Assembly (NCBI RefSeq): GCF_001305675.1
Contig: NZ_CP011853.1
Span: forward strand, 2,356,001 to 2,420,000
Reading direction: 5' to 3'
From: Gordonia phthalatica
GTDB taxonomy: Bacteria > Actinomycetota > Actinomycetes > Mycobacteriales > Mycobacteriaceae
DNA: 64,000 bases
This document shows positions 49,759 through 57,704 of the stretch, piece by piece. A program made the translations under genes and the position numbers. Numbering within the stretch: position 1 is the first letter of the stretch; each line of letters begins with the position of its first letter. Under the pieces are notes generated by a model. It made no database searches. It was given only the letters and a program-made list of their open reading frames with translations, and was not told where the DNA came from.

Positions 49759-51069
49759 ATGTTGAGCGGCCCCATCTGGCGACAGTCGATCCAGGATCAG
49801 GCGGCCGCCGTCGGCCGCGGTGAGATCACCGCGCAGCAGTTGGCCGCCGACGTCCGGGCCGCGATCGACGCGGCCGAACCAGACCTGCGAGCCTGGACCG
49901 AGCTCGCGGATGAGTTCCCGAGCACGGTCGGCGCCGACACGCGGCCGCTGGCCGGGGTGTCGGTGGCGGTGAAGGACCTCATCGACGTCGCGGGCCTGCC
50001 GACCCGCTGCGGATCCGCAGTCACCTCCGCGGCTCCTGCGACCGCCGATGCCGCATGCGTCACCAGGCTCCGCGAGCTCGGCGCCGTCATTCAGGGCAAG
50101 ACCGTGACCACCGAGTTCGGCTACTTCGCGCCCGGCCCCACGCGTAATCCGCGCGCGCTGACCCACACGCCCGGCGGGTCTTCGAGCGGCTCGGCCGCGG
50201 CCGTCGGCGCCGGCGTGGTCCCCCTCGCCCTCGGCACGCAGACCGCCGGATCCACCACCCGACCGGCCTCCTTCTGCGGGGCGGCCGCCATGGTTCTCGC
50301 GCACGGCGCAGCGTCCCTCGACGGCGTCGCAGGACTGTGCGAGTCACTGGACTCGCTCGGACTCCTGACCCGGACCATCGCCGACCTCGCCACCGCGTAC
50401 GAGGCGTTCTCCGGCGACACCCGTCCCGAGTCCTTCGCTCCGGTCGGCGAGGTCCATATCTGGGAGGGCAGCGGACTCGGCGAGTTCCACCCGGCGATGA
50501 CCGAGCTCGTCGCGCGTCTGGACGCCCTCGTCCTGGAAGCGGGAGCCGACCTCGGCGACCTCGACGGCGACGATCACGTCCGGACGCTCACCGAGGACCA
50601 CTTCACCGTGATGGCGTACGAGGCGTTCGGCGTCCTCGACCCCCTCGTCGCGCAGCATCGAGACCGGCTCAGCACCCAGCTCGTCGACCTCGCGGAGTCG
50701 GGTCGCCGGACTTCCGCCGACGACTACGAGGCCGCGATCATCCGCCGCGACACCTCCTTCGCCCTGCTGCGCAGTCACCTGTCGGGGACTGCGGGCTCCG
50801 GATCGGTGATCATCGCGGGCCCCGCCGCGCTCGGCCCCGCTCCCGAGGGACTCGCCGCGACCGGTGATCCCATCCTGAGTCGCCCCTGGCAGCTTCTCGG
50901 CTGCCCCGTGGTCGTGGTACCCGGCGCCCGCACCGAAGCCGGCCTTCCGCTCGGCGTACAGCTGATCGGGTTGCCCGGACAGGAATGGCAGCTGCTGGAG
51001 TTCGCGGCGCGACTGGAACCGCTGCTCGGCGCACTGGATCCGATCACCGGCACCAGCGTCGTCCGGTAG
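49759..51069 (+). CDS. iacH: Amidase signature family hydrolase (IacH-like)
   Basis: About 436 residues of the amidase signature family. The catalytic Lys is in VSVAVKDLIDVAG; the cis-Ser is in HTPGGSSSGSAAAVGAGVVPLALGTQTAGSTTRPASFCG, with the nucleophilic Ser in GSTTRPA. IacH is part of the indole-3-acetate cluster, where it probably acts on an amide or ring-opened intermediate. AGGAGG (49752-49757) is only 1 nt from ATG 49759, so TTG 49762 may be the true start. It begins a three-gene operon divergent from the MFS transporter. Confidence 0.75.
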   Translation: MLSGPIWRQSIQDQAAAVGRGEITAQQLAADVRAAIDAAEPDLRAWTELADEFPSTVGADTRPLAGVSVAVKDLIDVAGLPTRCGSAVTSAAPATADAACVTRLRELGAVIQGKTVTTEFGYFAPGPTRNPRALTHTPGGSSSGSAAAVGAGVVPLALGTQTAGSTTRPASFCGAAAMVLAHGAASLDGVAGLCESLDSLGLLTRTIADLATAYEAFSGDTRPESFAPVGEVHIWEGSGLGEFHPAMTELVARLDALVLEAGADLGDLDGDDHVRTLTEDHFTVMAYEAFGVLDPLVAQHRDRLSTQLVDLAESGRRTSADDYEAAIIRRDTSFALLRSHLSGTAGSGSVIIAGPAALGPAPEGLAATGDPILSRPWQLLGCPVVVVPGARTEAGLPLGVQLIGLPGQEWQLLEFAARLEPLLGALDPITGTSVVR

Positions 51070-51095
51070 AACCGAGAGAGGGAACGAGGAGAACG

Positions 51096-51395
51096 ATGAG
51101 CATCAAGCCACGGCCCACACACCACTACCGCACCTTCCTCACCTGCTATGAGGACACGCTGAACTACGGCTGGCACCACGTCGACCTGTTCGTCCACGAC
51201 GAGCACGACCGCGAGGTGAACTGGGTCCACTGGACCGTCGAGGCCGACGGCCCCGAAGCGGCGGACGCCTCGGTCCGCGCCGAGGAGCCGGACCTGCGGC
51301 GGACGAGCCCGTGGGAGCACCGGGTGAGCGCCGCAGGCGTCAATTACTGGACGGCCGACGCCACGTGGGGCGAACCCGAGGTGGCAGCCGGATGA
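51096..51395 (+). CDS. Small protein of unknown function in the iac cluster
   Basis: A 99-residue protein that I do not recognise. It is rich in His, Trp, Asp and Glu (HHYRTFLTCYEDTLNYGWHHVDLFVHDEHDREVNWVHWTVEADG), with a HH-Y-R start and several Trp residues. No signal peptide or membrane segment is visible. GAGGAG precedes the ATG, and its stop overlaps the response-regulator start (ATGA). The context between iacH and the regulator suggests a role in IAA catabolism or in its sensing. Confidence 0.55.
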   Translation: MSIKPRPTHHYRTFLTCYEDTLNYGWHHVDLFVHDEHDREVNWVHWTVEADGPEAADASVRAEEPDLRRTSPWEHRVSAAGVNYWTADATWGEPEVAAG

Positions 51396-52021
51396 CAGCC
51401 GATCCGTTGCCGACGGTGTACGTCGTCGACGACGACTCCGAACTGTGCGATTCGGTGGACTGGCTGCTGGGCAGCATCGGCATCAAACCGCAGATCTGCC
51501 ACAGCGCCGACGAGTTCCTCTCCCTGTACACCGCCGATCACCCGGCGTGCATCGTCCTGGACGTCCGCATGCCCAAGATGAGCGGCCCTCGACTCCAGGA
51601 GCAGCTCAACGAGATCGCCCCGCACGTGGCGATCATCTTCGTCTCCGCGCACGGCGACATCCGCATGTCGGTGTCCACGATGCAGGCCGGCGCACTCGAC
51701 TTCCTCGAGAAGCCCTACGACCCGCAGCGTCTGCTGGACGCGGTGCAGAGTGGCATCGAGACCGCCACCGAGCGCTTCGAAGCCTTCCAGATGCACCGCG
51801 ACGTCGAACGCCGCGTCGCGCTGCTGACCCCGCGCGAACGCGAGATCCTGGCGTTCGTCGTGGAAGGTCTGCCGAGCCAGAACATCGCCCGCAAGCTCGG
51901 CATGAGCGTGAAGACCGTCGACGTCCACCGCACCCGGATCAAGAGCAAGACCGACGCCGACAGCATCAGCACGCTGGTCCGCGACATCCTGCGGTACGGG
52001 GTGGAGGTGCCGGTCGGGTAG
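51392..52021 (+). CDS. FixJ/NarL-type two-component response regulator
   Basis: A 209-residue regulator. The receiver domain has the acidic pocket (VYVVDDDSELCDSVDW) and the phosphoacceptor in IVLDVRMPKMSGPRL (Asp57), with the conserved Lys in FLEKPYDP. A LuxR-type helix-turn-helix follows (LTPREREILAFVVEGLPSQNIARKLGMSVKTVDVHRTRIKSKTDADSIS). The likely partner is the PAS histidine kinase at 59086. It overlaps the unknown 99-aa gene by 4 nt. It is the probable activator of the iac operons, in place of the MarR-type repressor known from many proteobacterial iac clusters. Confidence 0.88.
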   Translation: MTADPLPTVYVVDDDSELCDSVDWLLGSIGIKPQICHSADEFLSLYTADHPACIVLDVRMPKMSGPRLQEQLNEIAPHVAIIFVSAHGDIRMSVSTMQAGALDFLEKPYDPQRLLDAVQSGIETATERFEAFQMHRDVERRVALLTPREREILAFVVEGLPSQNIARKLGMSVKTVDVHRTRIKSKTDADSISTLVRDILRYGVEVPVG

Positions 52022-52172
52022 GTGTACTGACCGGGGACGTTGGTCAATCGTGAGAAAGGCGGCTGGTTTGTCGCAGGCCGTGTGGGCGGCCGGTGCTTGT
52101 TGTACTGGTGAAGCCAATCGGCGAGGTTATCGCTCCACAGGTGCGAACGGTACGCGCCGCCGTTCGCGCCGG

Positions 52173-53000
52173 TCAGTCCTCGACCTGGAATCCCGGCTGA
52201 CGTGCATAGTCCTGCCGGCGTTGATCGAGGACCATGCGGATCTGGTCGGCAGATCCCTCGCCGAGGACCAGCCGCAAGGGCCCCTCTGGCGCGGTGACGT
52301 GGGCAAGGATCCCCTCGGCGATAGCCTCCGGCGACGACCCACCGCCCGTGGCCCCAGGATCGCTCGTCCAGGGCACGACGGCGGTTCCAAAGAGCCGTTC
52401 GCGCAGCACGTCATACGCGGGAATTGGTGCACTGAACTGCATCCCCGAGGTCGCCCACTGGGTATTCATGGCACCGACTTCGACGAGGGTGACTCGCACA
52501 CCCATCGAGCTGACCTCGCCCGCCAAGGCCTCGCTGAACCCCTCGAGGCCCCACTTCGCGGCGTTGTAGAGCCCAAGCAGGGGCATGGCACCGACTCCGC
52601 CGGTCGACGAGATCTGCACGATGTGACCGGCGCCTTGGGCGCGCATCAGCGGAAGCGCAGCCTGTGTGAGCCACAAGGGGCCGAGAAGATCGACGTCAAG
52701 GATGGCCCTCGCATTCTCCTCGCTGACCTCCTCGGTGGCGCCGACGAGGCCGTAGCCCGCGTTGTTCACCAGGACGTCGAGACAGCCCGCGGCCTCGTGA
52801 GCTTCTTGGACTGCTCGCCAGCAGTCATTCCGGTCGGCTGGATCGAGCCGCATCACGGTCAAAGACGGGTGCTGCACAGGTAGCGCGCCCAGGCGGCTCG
52901 TGGCCACCACGCGATCACCTGCAGCCAGCACCCGCTGGGTCAACGCAAGGCCAAGGCCGCTGCTCGCGCCGGTGATGAGCCAGGTCTTCGTTGTCGTCAT
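52173..53000 (-). CDS. Short-chain dehydrogenase/reductase
   Basis: A 275-residue classical SDR: TGASSGLGLALTQRVLAAGDRVVATSRL (NAD(P)-binding), DVLVNNAGYGLVG, ISSTGGVGAMPLLGLYNAAKWGLEGFSEALAGEV with the Y-x-x-x-K active site (YNAAK). The cofactor and substrate are not known. It is divergent from a TetR gene with a palindromic operator between them, and the pair sits between the two halves of the iac cluster. The DNA here seems less GC-rich than its surroundings, which suggests a separate origin. Start ATG 53000 is close to the regulator's promoter. Confidence 0.85.
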   Translation of the reverse strand: MTTTKTWLITGASSGLGLALTQRVLAAGDRVVATSRLGALPVQHPSLTVMRLDPADRNDCWRAVQEAHEAAGCLDVLVNNAGYGLVGATEEVSEENARAILDVDLLGPLWLTQAALPLMRAQGAGHIVQISSTGGVGAMPLLGLYNAAKWGLEGFSEALAGEVSSMGVRVTLVEVGAMNTQWATSGMQFSAPIPAYDVLRERLFGTAVVPWTSDPGATGGGSSPEAIAEGILAHVTAPEGPLRLVLGEGSADQIRMVLDQRRQDYARQPGFQVED

Positions 53001-53019
53001 TCGCCTATTCAAGCACAAA

Positions 53020-53046
53020 CGAGACGGTGCGTCTCGCTTCTATACT
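53020..53046 (+). promoter_or_regulatory. Palindromic TetR operator and leaderless promoter
   Basis: CGAGACG-GTG-CGTCTCG (53020-53036) is a perfect 7-bp palindrome between the SDR and TetR genes. It is followed by TATACT (53041-53046), 6 nt before the ATG of the TetR gene, a leaderless promoter. The TetR protein probably represses both genes. Confidence 0.7.
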
Positions 53047-53052
53047 GGTGAC

Positions 53053-53580
53053 ATGGCCCGCCCTGCCACCGCCGCGCGCGTCTTCGCCGCCGTCCTGCGC
53101 CTCGCCGAGCGCGGCGGCCCGAATGCCCTCACCATGGAAGGCATCGCAGCGGAAGCCTGCGTCGGAAAGCAAACGCTCTACCGCACATGGCCATCGATCC
53201 ATGCACTCCTGTTTGACGCCCTCGCGACGGAATCTGTGGTGTCCGAACCCGTCGGCAGCGACCCTGAGCTTTTCGAAGCGCTGAAGGCGACCAGCGCCGA
53301 ACTGGCGGCAGAACCGCGAGTCTCACTGCTGCGGATGCTGGCCGCCGAGGTCCAGAGCGACGAGGTGGTCGCACGTCAGTTCCACTCCGCCCTTCTTCAG
53401 CCTCAGCAGCAGCAGTTCGCTCGGGTGGTTGCCGCTGACGGCTTCGACAATCCCGAGCGAGCTACGGAGCTTCTTCTGGCTCCCCTCCTGTTCCGATGGT
53501 TTCTCCGACTGCCTCCCCTAACCGACGGTGAGCTGGCAGACCACATCGAAACCGTTCGACGCCTACACCGGCCCGGTTGA
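53053..53580 (+). CDS. TetR-family transcriptional regulator
   Basis: A 175-residue TetR-type repressor. The N-terminal helix-turn-helix is AARVFAAVLRLAERGGPNALTMEGIAAEACVGKQTLYRTWPSIHALLFDAL, and the C-terminal region (LLRMLAAEVQSDEVVARQFHSALLQPQQQQFARVV) is the ligand-binding/dimerisation domain. It is divergent from the SDR gene and should bind the palindrome between them. Its small size is on the short side for the family. The ligand is not known. Confidence 0.88.
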   Translation: MARPATAARVFAAVLRLAERGGPNALTMEGIAAEACVGKQTLYRTWPSIHALLFDALATESVVSEPVGSDPELFEALKATSAELAAEPRVSLLRMLAAEVQSDEVVARQFHSALLQPQQQQFARVVAADGFDNPERATELLLAPLLFRWFLRLPPLTDGELADHIETVRRLHRPG

Positions 53581-53666
53581 TCAACGTGTCCGGTCAGTAC
53601 CGCTAGACCATGTTCCGAAGGTCCACCGCCGAGTCAGGCGAGGGGCTCGCTCACCTCGACAACGCC

Positions 53667-53726
53667 CGCTCCCTACGACGACGCTCGCTCACCTCCGGAG
53701 GTGAGCGAGCGTCGTGGTAGGGAGCG
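53667..53726. terminator. 29-bp inverted repeat, bidirectional terminator
   Basis: Two 29-bp arms (53667-53695 and 53698-53726) pair with a single mismatch around CG; the centre is CCTCCGGAGG. It lies between the convergent TetR and iacF genes. No T-tract follows either arm. Confidence 0.75.
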
Positions 53727-53741
53727 AAGAGCTACCGCGAA

Positions 53742-54692
53742 TCAGTAGTAATCGAGCACCAGCTTTGGGTCGCGGGTCCGGGAGACGCAGACGGTGATCA
53801 GCTCACCGGACTCCTTCTCCGACTTCGTCAGGACGTTGTCACGGTGCTCGGGGGTGCCGCAGATCACCTGCATGATGCAGGTCCCGCAGATGCCCTCCTC
53901 GCACGACGTGTCGATGTCGGCGCCGTTCTCCACCAGGACCTCGGCGATGCTCTTGTCCGCGGGCACCTCGTACGTCTCCCCTTCGAGCTCCACCTCGAAG
54001 GCCGTGTTCTCGGCGGCGTCGGGTTGGTCGGTCGCGTGGAAGGCCTCGAAGTGGACGGCGTCGGCCGGGACGTGCTTCTCGGCGAGCTCGACGACCTTGT
54101 CCATGAAGCCCTGCGGCCCGCAGACGTAGACGTGTGCGCCGGCCGGCATCGCGGTGAACGCCTCGTCCAGCAAGTCCGCCTGCCGGTCGCGGCTGACACC
54201 GAGGTTGGCGTGCAGCTTCTCGGGGCAGCGGTCGCGCAGGAGCGGAAGGAACGCCGCGTCCTCCTCGGTGCGGGCGAAGTAGTGCAGGTCGAAGGGGATG
54301 TCGTTGACGTCCATGTAGCGCGCCATGCTGAGCATCGGCGTGATGCCGATCCCCGCGGCGATCAGGACGTGGTGTGTCGCGTCCTGATCGATCGCGAGGA
54401 GGTTCCGCGGCTCACTGATCTGGAGGGCGTCGCCGACCTTCAGATCGTGCAGCGCCGCGGAACCGCCGCGCGAGGCCTCCTCGCGTTTGACCGCGACGGC
54501 GAACGACTCCTGGCCGTCCGGTCGACTGCACAGCGAGTACTGCCGGGTGATCGCGGTCGGCCCGACGACGTCGATGTGCGCGCCCGGCGAGTACGACCCG
54601 ATGGGCGTGCCGTCCGGCTCGGTCAGATAGAACGTCTTGACCGTCGGAGTCTCCTCCACGATGCGGGACACGACGACGTCGATGAGTGCCAT
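53742..54692 (-). CDS. iacF: Dioxygenase reductase: FNR and [2Fe-2S] ferredoxin domains (IacF-like)
   Basis: A 316-residue phthalate-dioxygenase-reductase-type protein. The FMN-binding part shows YSPGAHIDVVGPTAITRQYSLCSRPD; the NAD part shows HVLIAAGIGITPMLSMARYM and HVYVCGPQGFMDKV; the C-terminal ferredoxin has CEEGICGTCIMQVICG, plus a fourth Cys in LITVCVS. It passes electrons from NADH to the Rieske dioxygenase encoded by iacC/iacD. It is the last gene of the iacABCDEF operon, in the same relative position as in proteobacterial iac clusters. Confidence 0.85.
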   Translation of the reverse strand: MALIDVVVSRIVEETPTVKTFYLTEPDGTPIGSYSPGAHIDVVGPTAITRQYSLCSRPDGQESFAVAVKREEASRGGSAALHDLKVGDALQISEPRNLLAIDQDATHHVLIAAGIGITPMLSMARYMDVNDIPFDLHYFARTEEDAAFLPLLRDRCPEKLHANLGVSRDRQADLLDEAFTAMPAGAHVYVCGPQGFMDKVVELAEKHVPADAVHFEAFHATDQPDAAENTAFEVELEGETYEVPADKSIAEVLVENGADIDTSCEEGICGTCIMQVICGTPEHRDNVLTKSEKESGELITVCVSRTRDPKLVLDYY

Positions 54693-54731
54693 GATCTCTC
54701 TCCTGCAGTTCTCGTGCTGTGTTCCGTGCGG

Positions 54732-55472
54732 TCAGCGCACGTACAGTCCGCCGTTGACGTCCCAGCAGGCACCGGTCACGAAGTAGGCGTTGTCGGCCGC
54801 GAGCAGTGCGACCGTGTCGGCGATGAAGGCGGCGTCGCCGAGCTTCCCGACCGGGATGCCCGCCACGACCGCCGCGAGCTTGTCGGGCGGGACGGTGGCC
54901 TTGACGACCGGGAGGTCGTGCGGGCCGGGGGCGATGGCATTGACCGTGACGCCCGCCGAAGCGAGTTCGCGGGCGAACACCTTGGTGGTGGTCAGGATGG
55001 CGCCCTTCGAGGCGGCATAGTGCGCGCCGGTCGCGGTGCCGCCGTTCTGGCCGGCGAGGGAGGCCATGTTGACGATGCGTCCGAACCCCTCCTCCGCCAT
55101 CGCGGCACCGAACACCTGGCAGCCGAAGAAGATGCTGTTGACGTTGGTGTTCAGGACCGAGTTGAACGAGTCCTCGTCGAGCGTCATCAAGTCCGCGGCC
55201 TGGGTGCGCGCGGCGTTGTTGACGACGATCGTCGGGGTGCCCCAGCGCTCGCGGATCTGCGCGAGGGCGTCGACGAAGCTGTCGCGGTGCGCGACGTCGA
55301 GATCCATGGCGACTGCGGTGGCGCCGTCCGGCGACAGGTCTTTCGCGATCTGCTCGGCCTGATCCACCGCGATGTCGGCGAGCACCACCCGACGACCGTC
55401 CGCGTGCAGGCGACGCGCGATGTGCTCGCCCATCCCGCCGGCGGCGCCGGTGACGACCGCGATGCCGCTCAC
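54732..55472 (-). CDS. iacE: Short-chain dehydrogenase (IacE-like)
   Basis: A 246-residue SDR. It has AVVTGAAGGMGEHIARRL at the N-terminus, NNAA, and the active-site Ser and YAASKGAI motif. IacE is reported to help make 2-hydroxy- and dioxindole-type intermediates from IAA together with IacA. The GTG start overlaps the iacD stop (GTGA). The operon order and the flanking dioxygenase genes agree with the iac cluster. Confidence 0.8.
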   Translation of the reverse strand: MSGIAVVTGAAGGMGEHIARRLHADGRRVVLADIAVDQAEQIAKDLSPDGATAVAMDLDVAHRDSFVDALAQIRERWGTPTIVVNNAARTQAADLMTLDEDSFNSVLNTNVNSIFFGCQVFGAAMAEEGFGRIVNMASLAGQNGGTATGAHYAASKGAILTTTKVFARELASAGVTVNAIAPGPHDLPVVKATVPPDKLAAVVAGIPVGKLGDAAFIADTVALLAADNAYFVTGACWDVNGGLYVR

Positions 55473-55966
55473 AGCAGGTACCCCGATGCGCTGACGGCGT
55501 CCTCGCTGTCGACCAGCCGAACCACCTTGAGCGCGATCTGGTCGTCGGCGGTCGTCTCACCGAACCGCACCACGTGAACCATCTCGGCACCGATCGTGGT
55601 GAAGGTCTGCCGTTTGAACGCGTTGAGGATCTGCGCGGAGCGGATGGTCACCGAGGCGTCGGAGGCCTCGTCGACGGTGAACCGCGAGACGATCCGCACG
55701 GTGCGCGCCGCCGCGACCGCCGACTGCGAGTAGCCCTGCATCATGCGCTGCACGCGGAGCCCGCGCATCCGCTTGTCGTCGTTGACCATGTTGAGCGACG
55801 CGTCGAAGTCGTCGGTGTCCGGGTCGATCGGGATCACGTACTTGGCGTCGTCGGCGTACATCGCCTCCCACGTGCGGTAGTCCTTGGCGTCCAGCAGGGC
55901 CGCCTCGCGCCAGATCAGTTCGATCGCGCGCAGCACGCGCGGATCGGTGAAGCTCAGGTCAGTCAT
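55469..55966 (-). CDS. iacD: Ring-hydroxylating dioxygenase beta subunit (IacD-like)
   Basis: A 165-residue beta subunit of an aromatic-ring-hydroxylating dioxygenase, with IELIWREAALLDAKDYRTWEAMYADDAKYVIPIDP, typical of this cone-shaped SnoaL-like fold family, and SRFTVDEASDASVTIRSAQILNAFKRQTF. It makes the structural part of an alpha3beta3 dioxygenase with the iacC product. It overlaps iacC by 8 nt and iacE by 4 nt, so the genes are tightly coupled. Confidence 0.85.
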   Translation of the reverse strand: MTDLSFTDPRVLRAIELIWREAALLDAKDYRTWEAMYADDAKYVIPIDPDTDDFDASLNMVNDDKRMRGLRVQRMMQGYSQSAVAAARTVRIVSRFTVDEASDASVTIRSAQILNAFKRQTFTTIGAEMVHVVRFGETTADDQIALKVVRLVDSEDAVSASGYLL

Positions 55967-57239
55967 CGCTCATCATCTTCTTCCACATCTTGTACGACTC
56001 ACGCATGCCGGTCTCGTCGGTGACGTGCGAGGTCGGCCAGCCTTCGTCGGAGAGGTGCTCGCGGCCCAGACCGCGGTTCACCATGATCGGCATGTCCGGC
56101 TGGCCTGCGGCGCCCAGCTGCACGCGGTCCCAGCCCTCGGCGTCGTCGGGGCTGCCGAAGCCGAACGGCCCCTGGAAGTGCTCGTGGATGCGCAGTCGTT
56201 CCCGATTGACCGACTCCGGTCCGCCGTCCATGCCGATCGCCATGTGCCAGACCTCGGTCTGGTCCACGCTGATCGGCACCAGGATGCGGAAGAACGACGA
56301 CGACATCGCGGCGTTCGGGAACATGTTGAGGTTGAATCCGCAGCCGTGCATCGACCGCATGTAGCGACGGATCCGTTCGGGGCTCTCCCCCGCGGCCTCG
56401 AGTTCCTCGACGAGGTGCGCGAACCGCGGCTGGATCTCCTCGGTGCCGTCGTCGATGTCGAGGTCGACGTGCGAGTGCGCCATGATCGCGACGCTGTGTC
56501 CGTTGCCGAGTGCGTGGGTCACCGACTTCGGGTCGTCCATGAACGACATCATGTCGGCGGTCTCGGCGTCGACGGACGCCATCCACGACTTGTGCACCAT
56601 CGGGAAGTGGTAGCCGTCGGTGGTGTTCTCCAGCTGGATCTTCCAGTTGCCGCGGAAGCGGAACTTGTGGATGCCGATCACCTTGGTCGGGAAGCCGTTG
56701 GACTGCTTGAGGAAGCGCTCCATCCAGATCTTGGCGTCGCCGAGGAAGTCCTCCAGCGGCTCGATGTCCTGGTTGAAGGTCGCGAAGATCATCCCGAGGT
56801 AGCTCTCGGTCCGCAGCGTGTGCAGCGGGAAGTCCTTCTTGTCCAGGACGCCCTCGTAGCCGTCCGGGTACGGGACGCCGCGGAGGCGGCCGTCGAGCGC
56901 GTACGACCAGTTGTGGTACGGGCAGGTGAAGCCGTTGGCCTTGCCGCTGCGCTGGTCGCAGACGGTGGCGCCGCGGTGCCGGCAGCGGTTCACCAGGGTG
57001 TTGAAGTTGTCCTTGCGGTCGCGGGTCACGATGACCGGTTCGGCGCCGACGTGCGTCGTCTTGAACGATCCCGCTTCGGGGATCTCGCTCTCGTGGGCCA
57101 CCCAGACCCAGGTCTTGTAGAAGATCCGCTTCATCTCCTCGTCGAAGATCTCCGGATCGGTGTACACGCGGCCGGCGATGCGGTCGGCCTCGGAGAGGTC
57201 GCCGAAGGCGCCGGGGGCGGTGCTGTCCATGGTCGTCAT
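55959..57239 (-). CDS. iacC: Rieske dioxygenase alpha subunit (IacC-like)
   Basis: A 426-residue alpha subunit. The Rieske [2Fe-2S] ligands are Cys86, His88, Cys106 and His109 (CRHRGATVCDQ and CPYHNW). The catalytic domain has the Fe-binding helix WKIQLENTTDGYHFPMVHKSW. The iac dioxygenase is thought to cleave or hydroxylate dioxindole-3-acetate to give catechol; the closest familiar relatives are benzoate/anthranilate-type dioxygenases. CAGGAG precedes the ATG. The start is 31 nt after the iacB stop. Confidence 0.88.
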   Translation of the reverse strand: MTTMDSTAPGAFGDLSEADRIAGRVYTDPEIFDEEMKRIFYKTWVWVAHESEIPEAGSFKTTHVGAEPVIVTRDRKDNFNTLVNRCRHRGATVCDQRSGKANGFTCPYHNWSYALDGRLRGVPYPDGYEGVLDKKDFPLHTLRTESYLGMIFATFNQDIEPLEDFLGDAKIWMERFLKQSNGFPTKVIGIHKFRFRGNWKIQLENTTDGYHFPMVHKSWMASVDAETADMMSFMDDPKSVTHALGNGHSVAIMAHSHVDLDIDDGTEEIQPRFAHLVEELEAAGESPERIRRYMRSMHGCGFNLNMFPNAAMSSSFFRILVPISVDQTEVWHMAIGMDGGPESVNRERLRIHEHFQGPFGFGSPDDAEGWDRVQLGAAGQPDMPIMVNRGLGREHLSDEGWPTSHVTDETGMRESYKMWKKMMSDD

Positions 57240-57270
57240 GGCACGGTGCTCCTGTCTGTGAGTGCCGGGG

Positions 57271-57657
57271 TCAGAGTTCGACGTCGTCGCGGATGGTGAG
57301 CTCGCGACCCATGCGGGCCTCGATCTTGAAGTACTTCCACAACGCGTATTCGCCGATCATGGTGGTGCGCAGCAGGTTGCAGGCTTCGCGCACGGTCGGC
57401 TGATCGCGGACGTCGGCCAGGACGTAGCAGGTCCAGGGCCAGCCGTCCGACGGCCCGACCATGTGGGCGTCGTCGTCGAAGGTGCCGATGATGTCGACGC
57501 CGTCCATGTTCTTCAGCGCGGACAGCATGTCCTGGATGCCGACCCAGACGGGTCCGATCTCCGCCTTCGGCAGGTCGAAGAAGTTCTGGTTGTTGCCGAT
57601 GCAGAACAGGGTGCGCAGGGTCTCGGTTGCCGGTTCGGTTGCCGGTTCGGTTGCCAT
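57271..57657 (-). CDS. iacB: Small IacB-like protein
   Basis: A 128-residue protein with the features I associate with IacB: TLRTLFCIGNNQNFFDLPKAEIGPVWVGIQDMLSALKNMDGVDIIGTFDDDAHMVGPSDGWPWTCYVLADV and NLLRTTMIGEYALWKYFKIEARMGREL. It is present in all iac clusters; the exact role is unclear. The N-terminus has three tandem repeats of ATEP, encoded by a 12-bp repeat, which may vary in number between strains. GAGGAG is well placed before ATG 57657. Confidence 0.75.
   Translation of the reverse strand: MATEPATEPATETLRTLFCIGNNQNFFDLPKAEIGPVWVGIQDMLSALKNMDGVDIIGTFDDDAHMVGPSDGWPWTCYVLADVRDQPTVREACNLLRTTMIGEYALWKYFKIEARMGRELTIRDDVEL
57624..57655. repeat. 12-bp tandem repeat in the iacB start
   Basis: The unit CGGTTGCCGGTT occurs two and two-thirds times in direct order. 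It encodes ATEP-ATEP-ATET at the N-terminus of the IacB-like protein and is a likely site of slippage, changing length by four residues at a time without a frameshift. Confidence 0.8.
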
Positions 57658-57704
57658 CGTGTGCTCCTCGTGGGGTGTGTGGGTGTGGGGCGGGTTCGGA
57701 CCGG

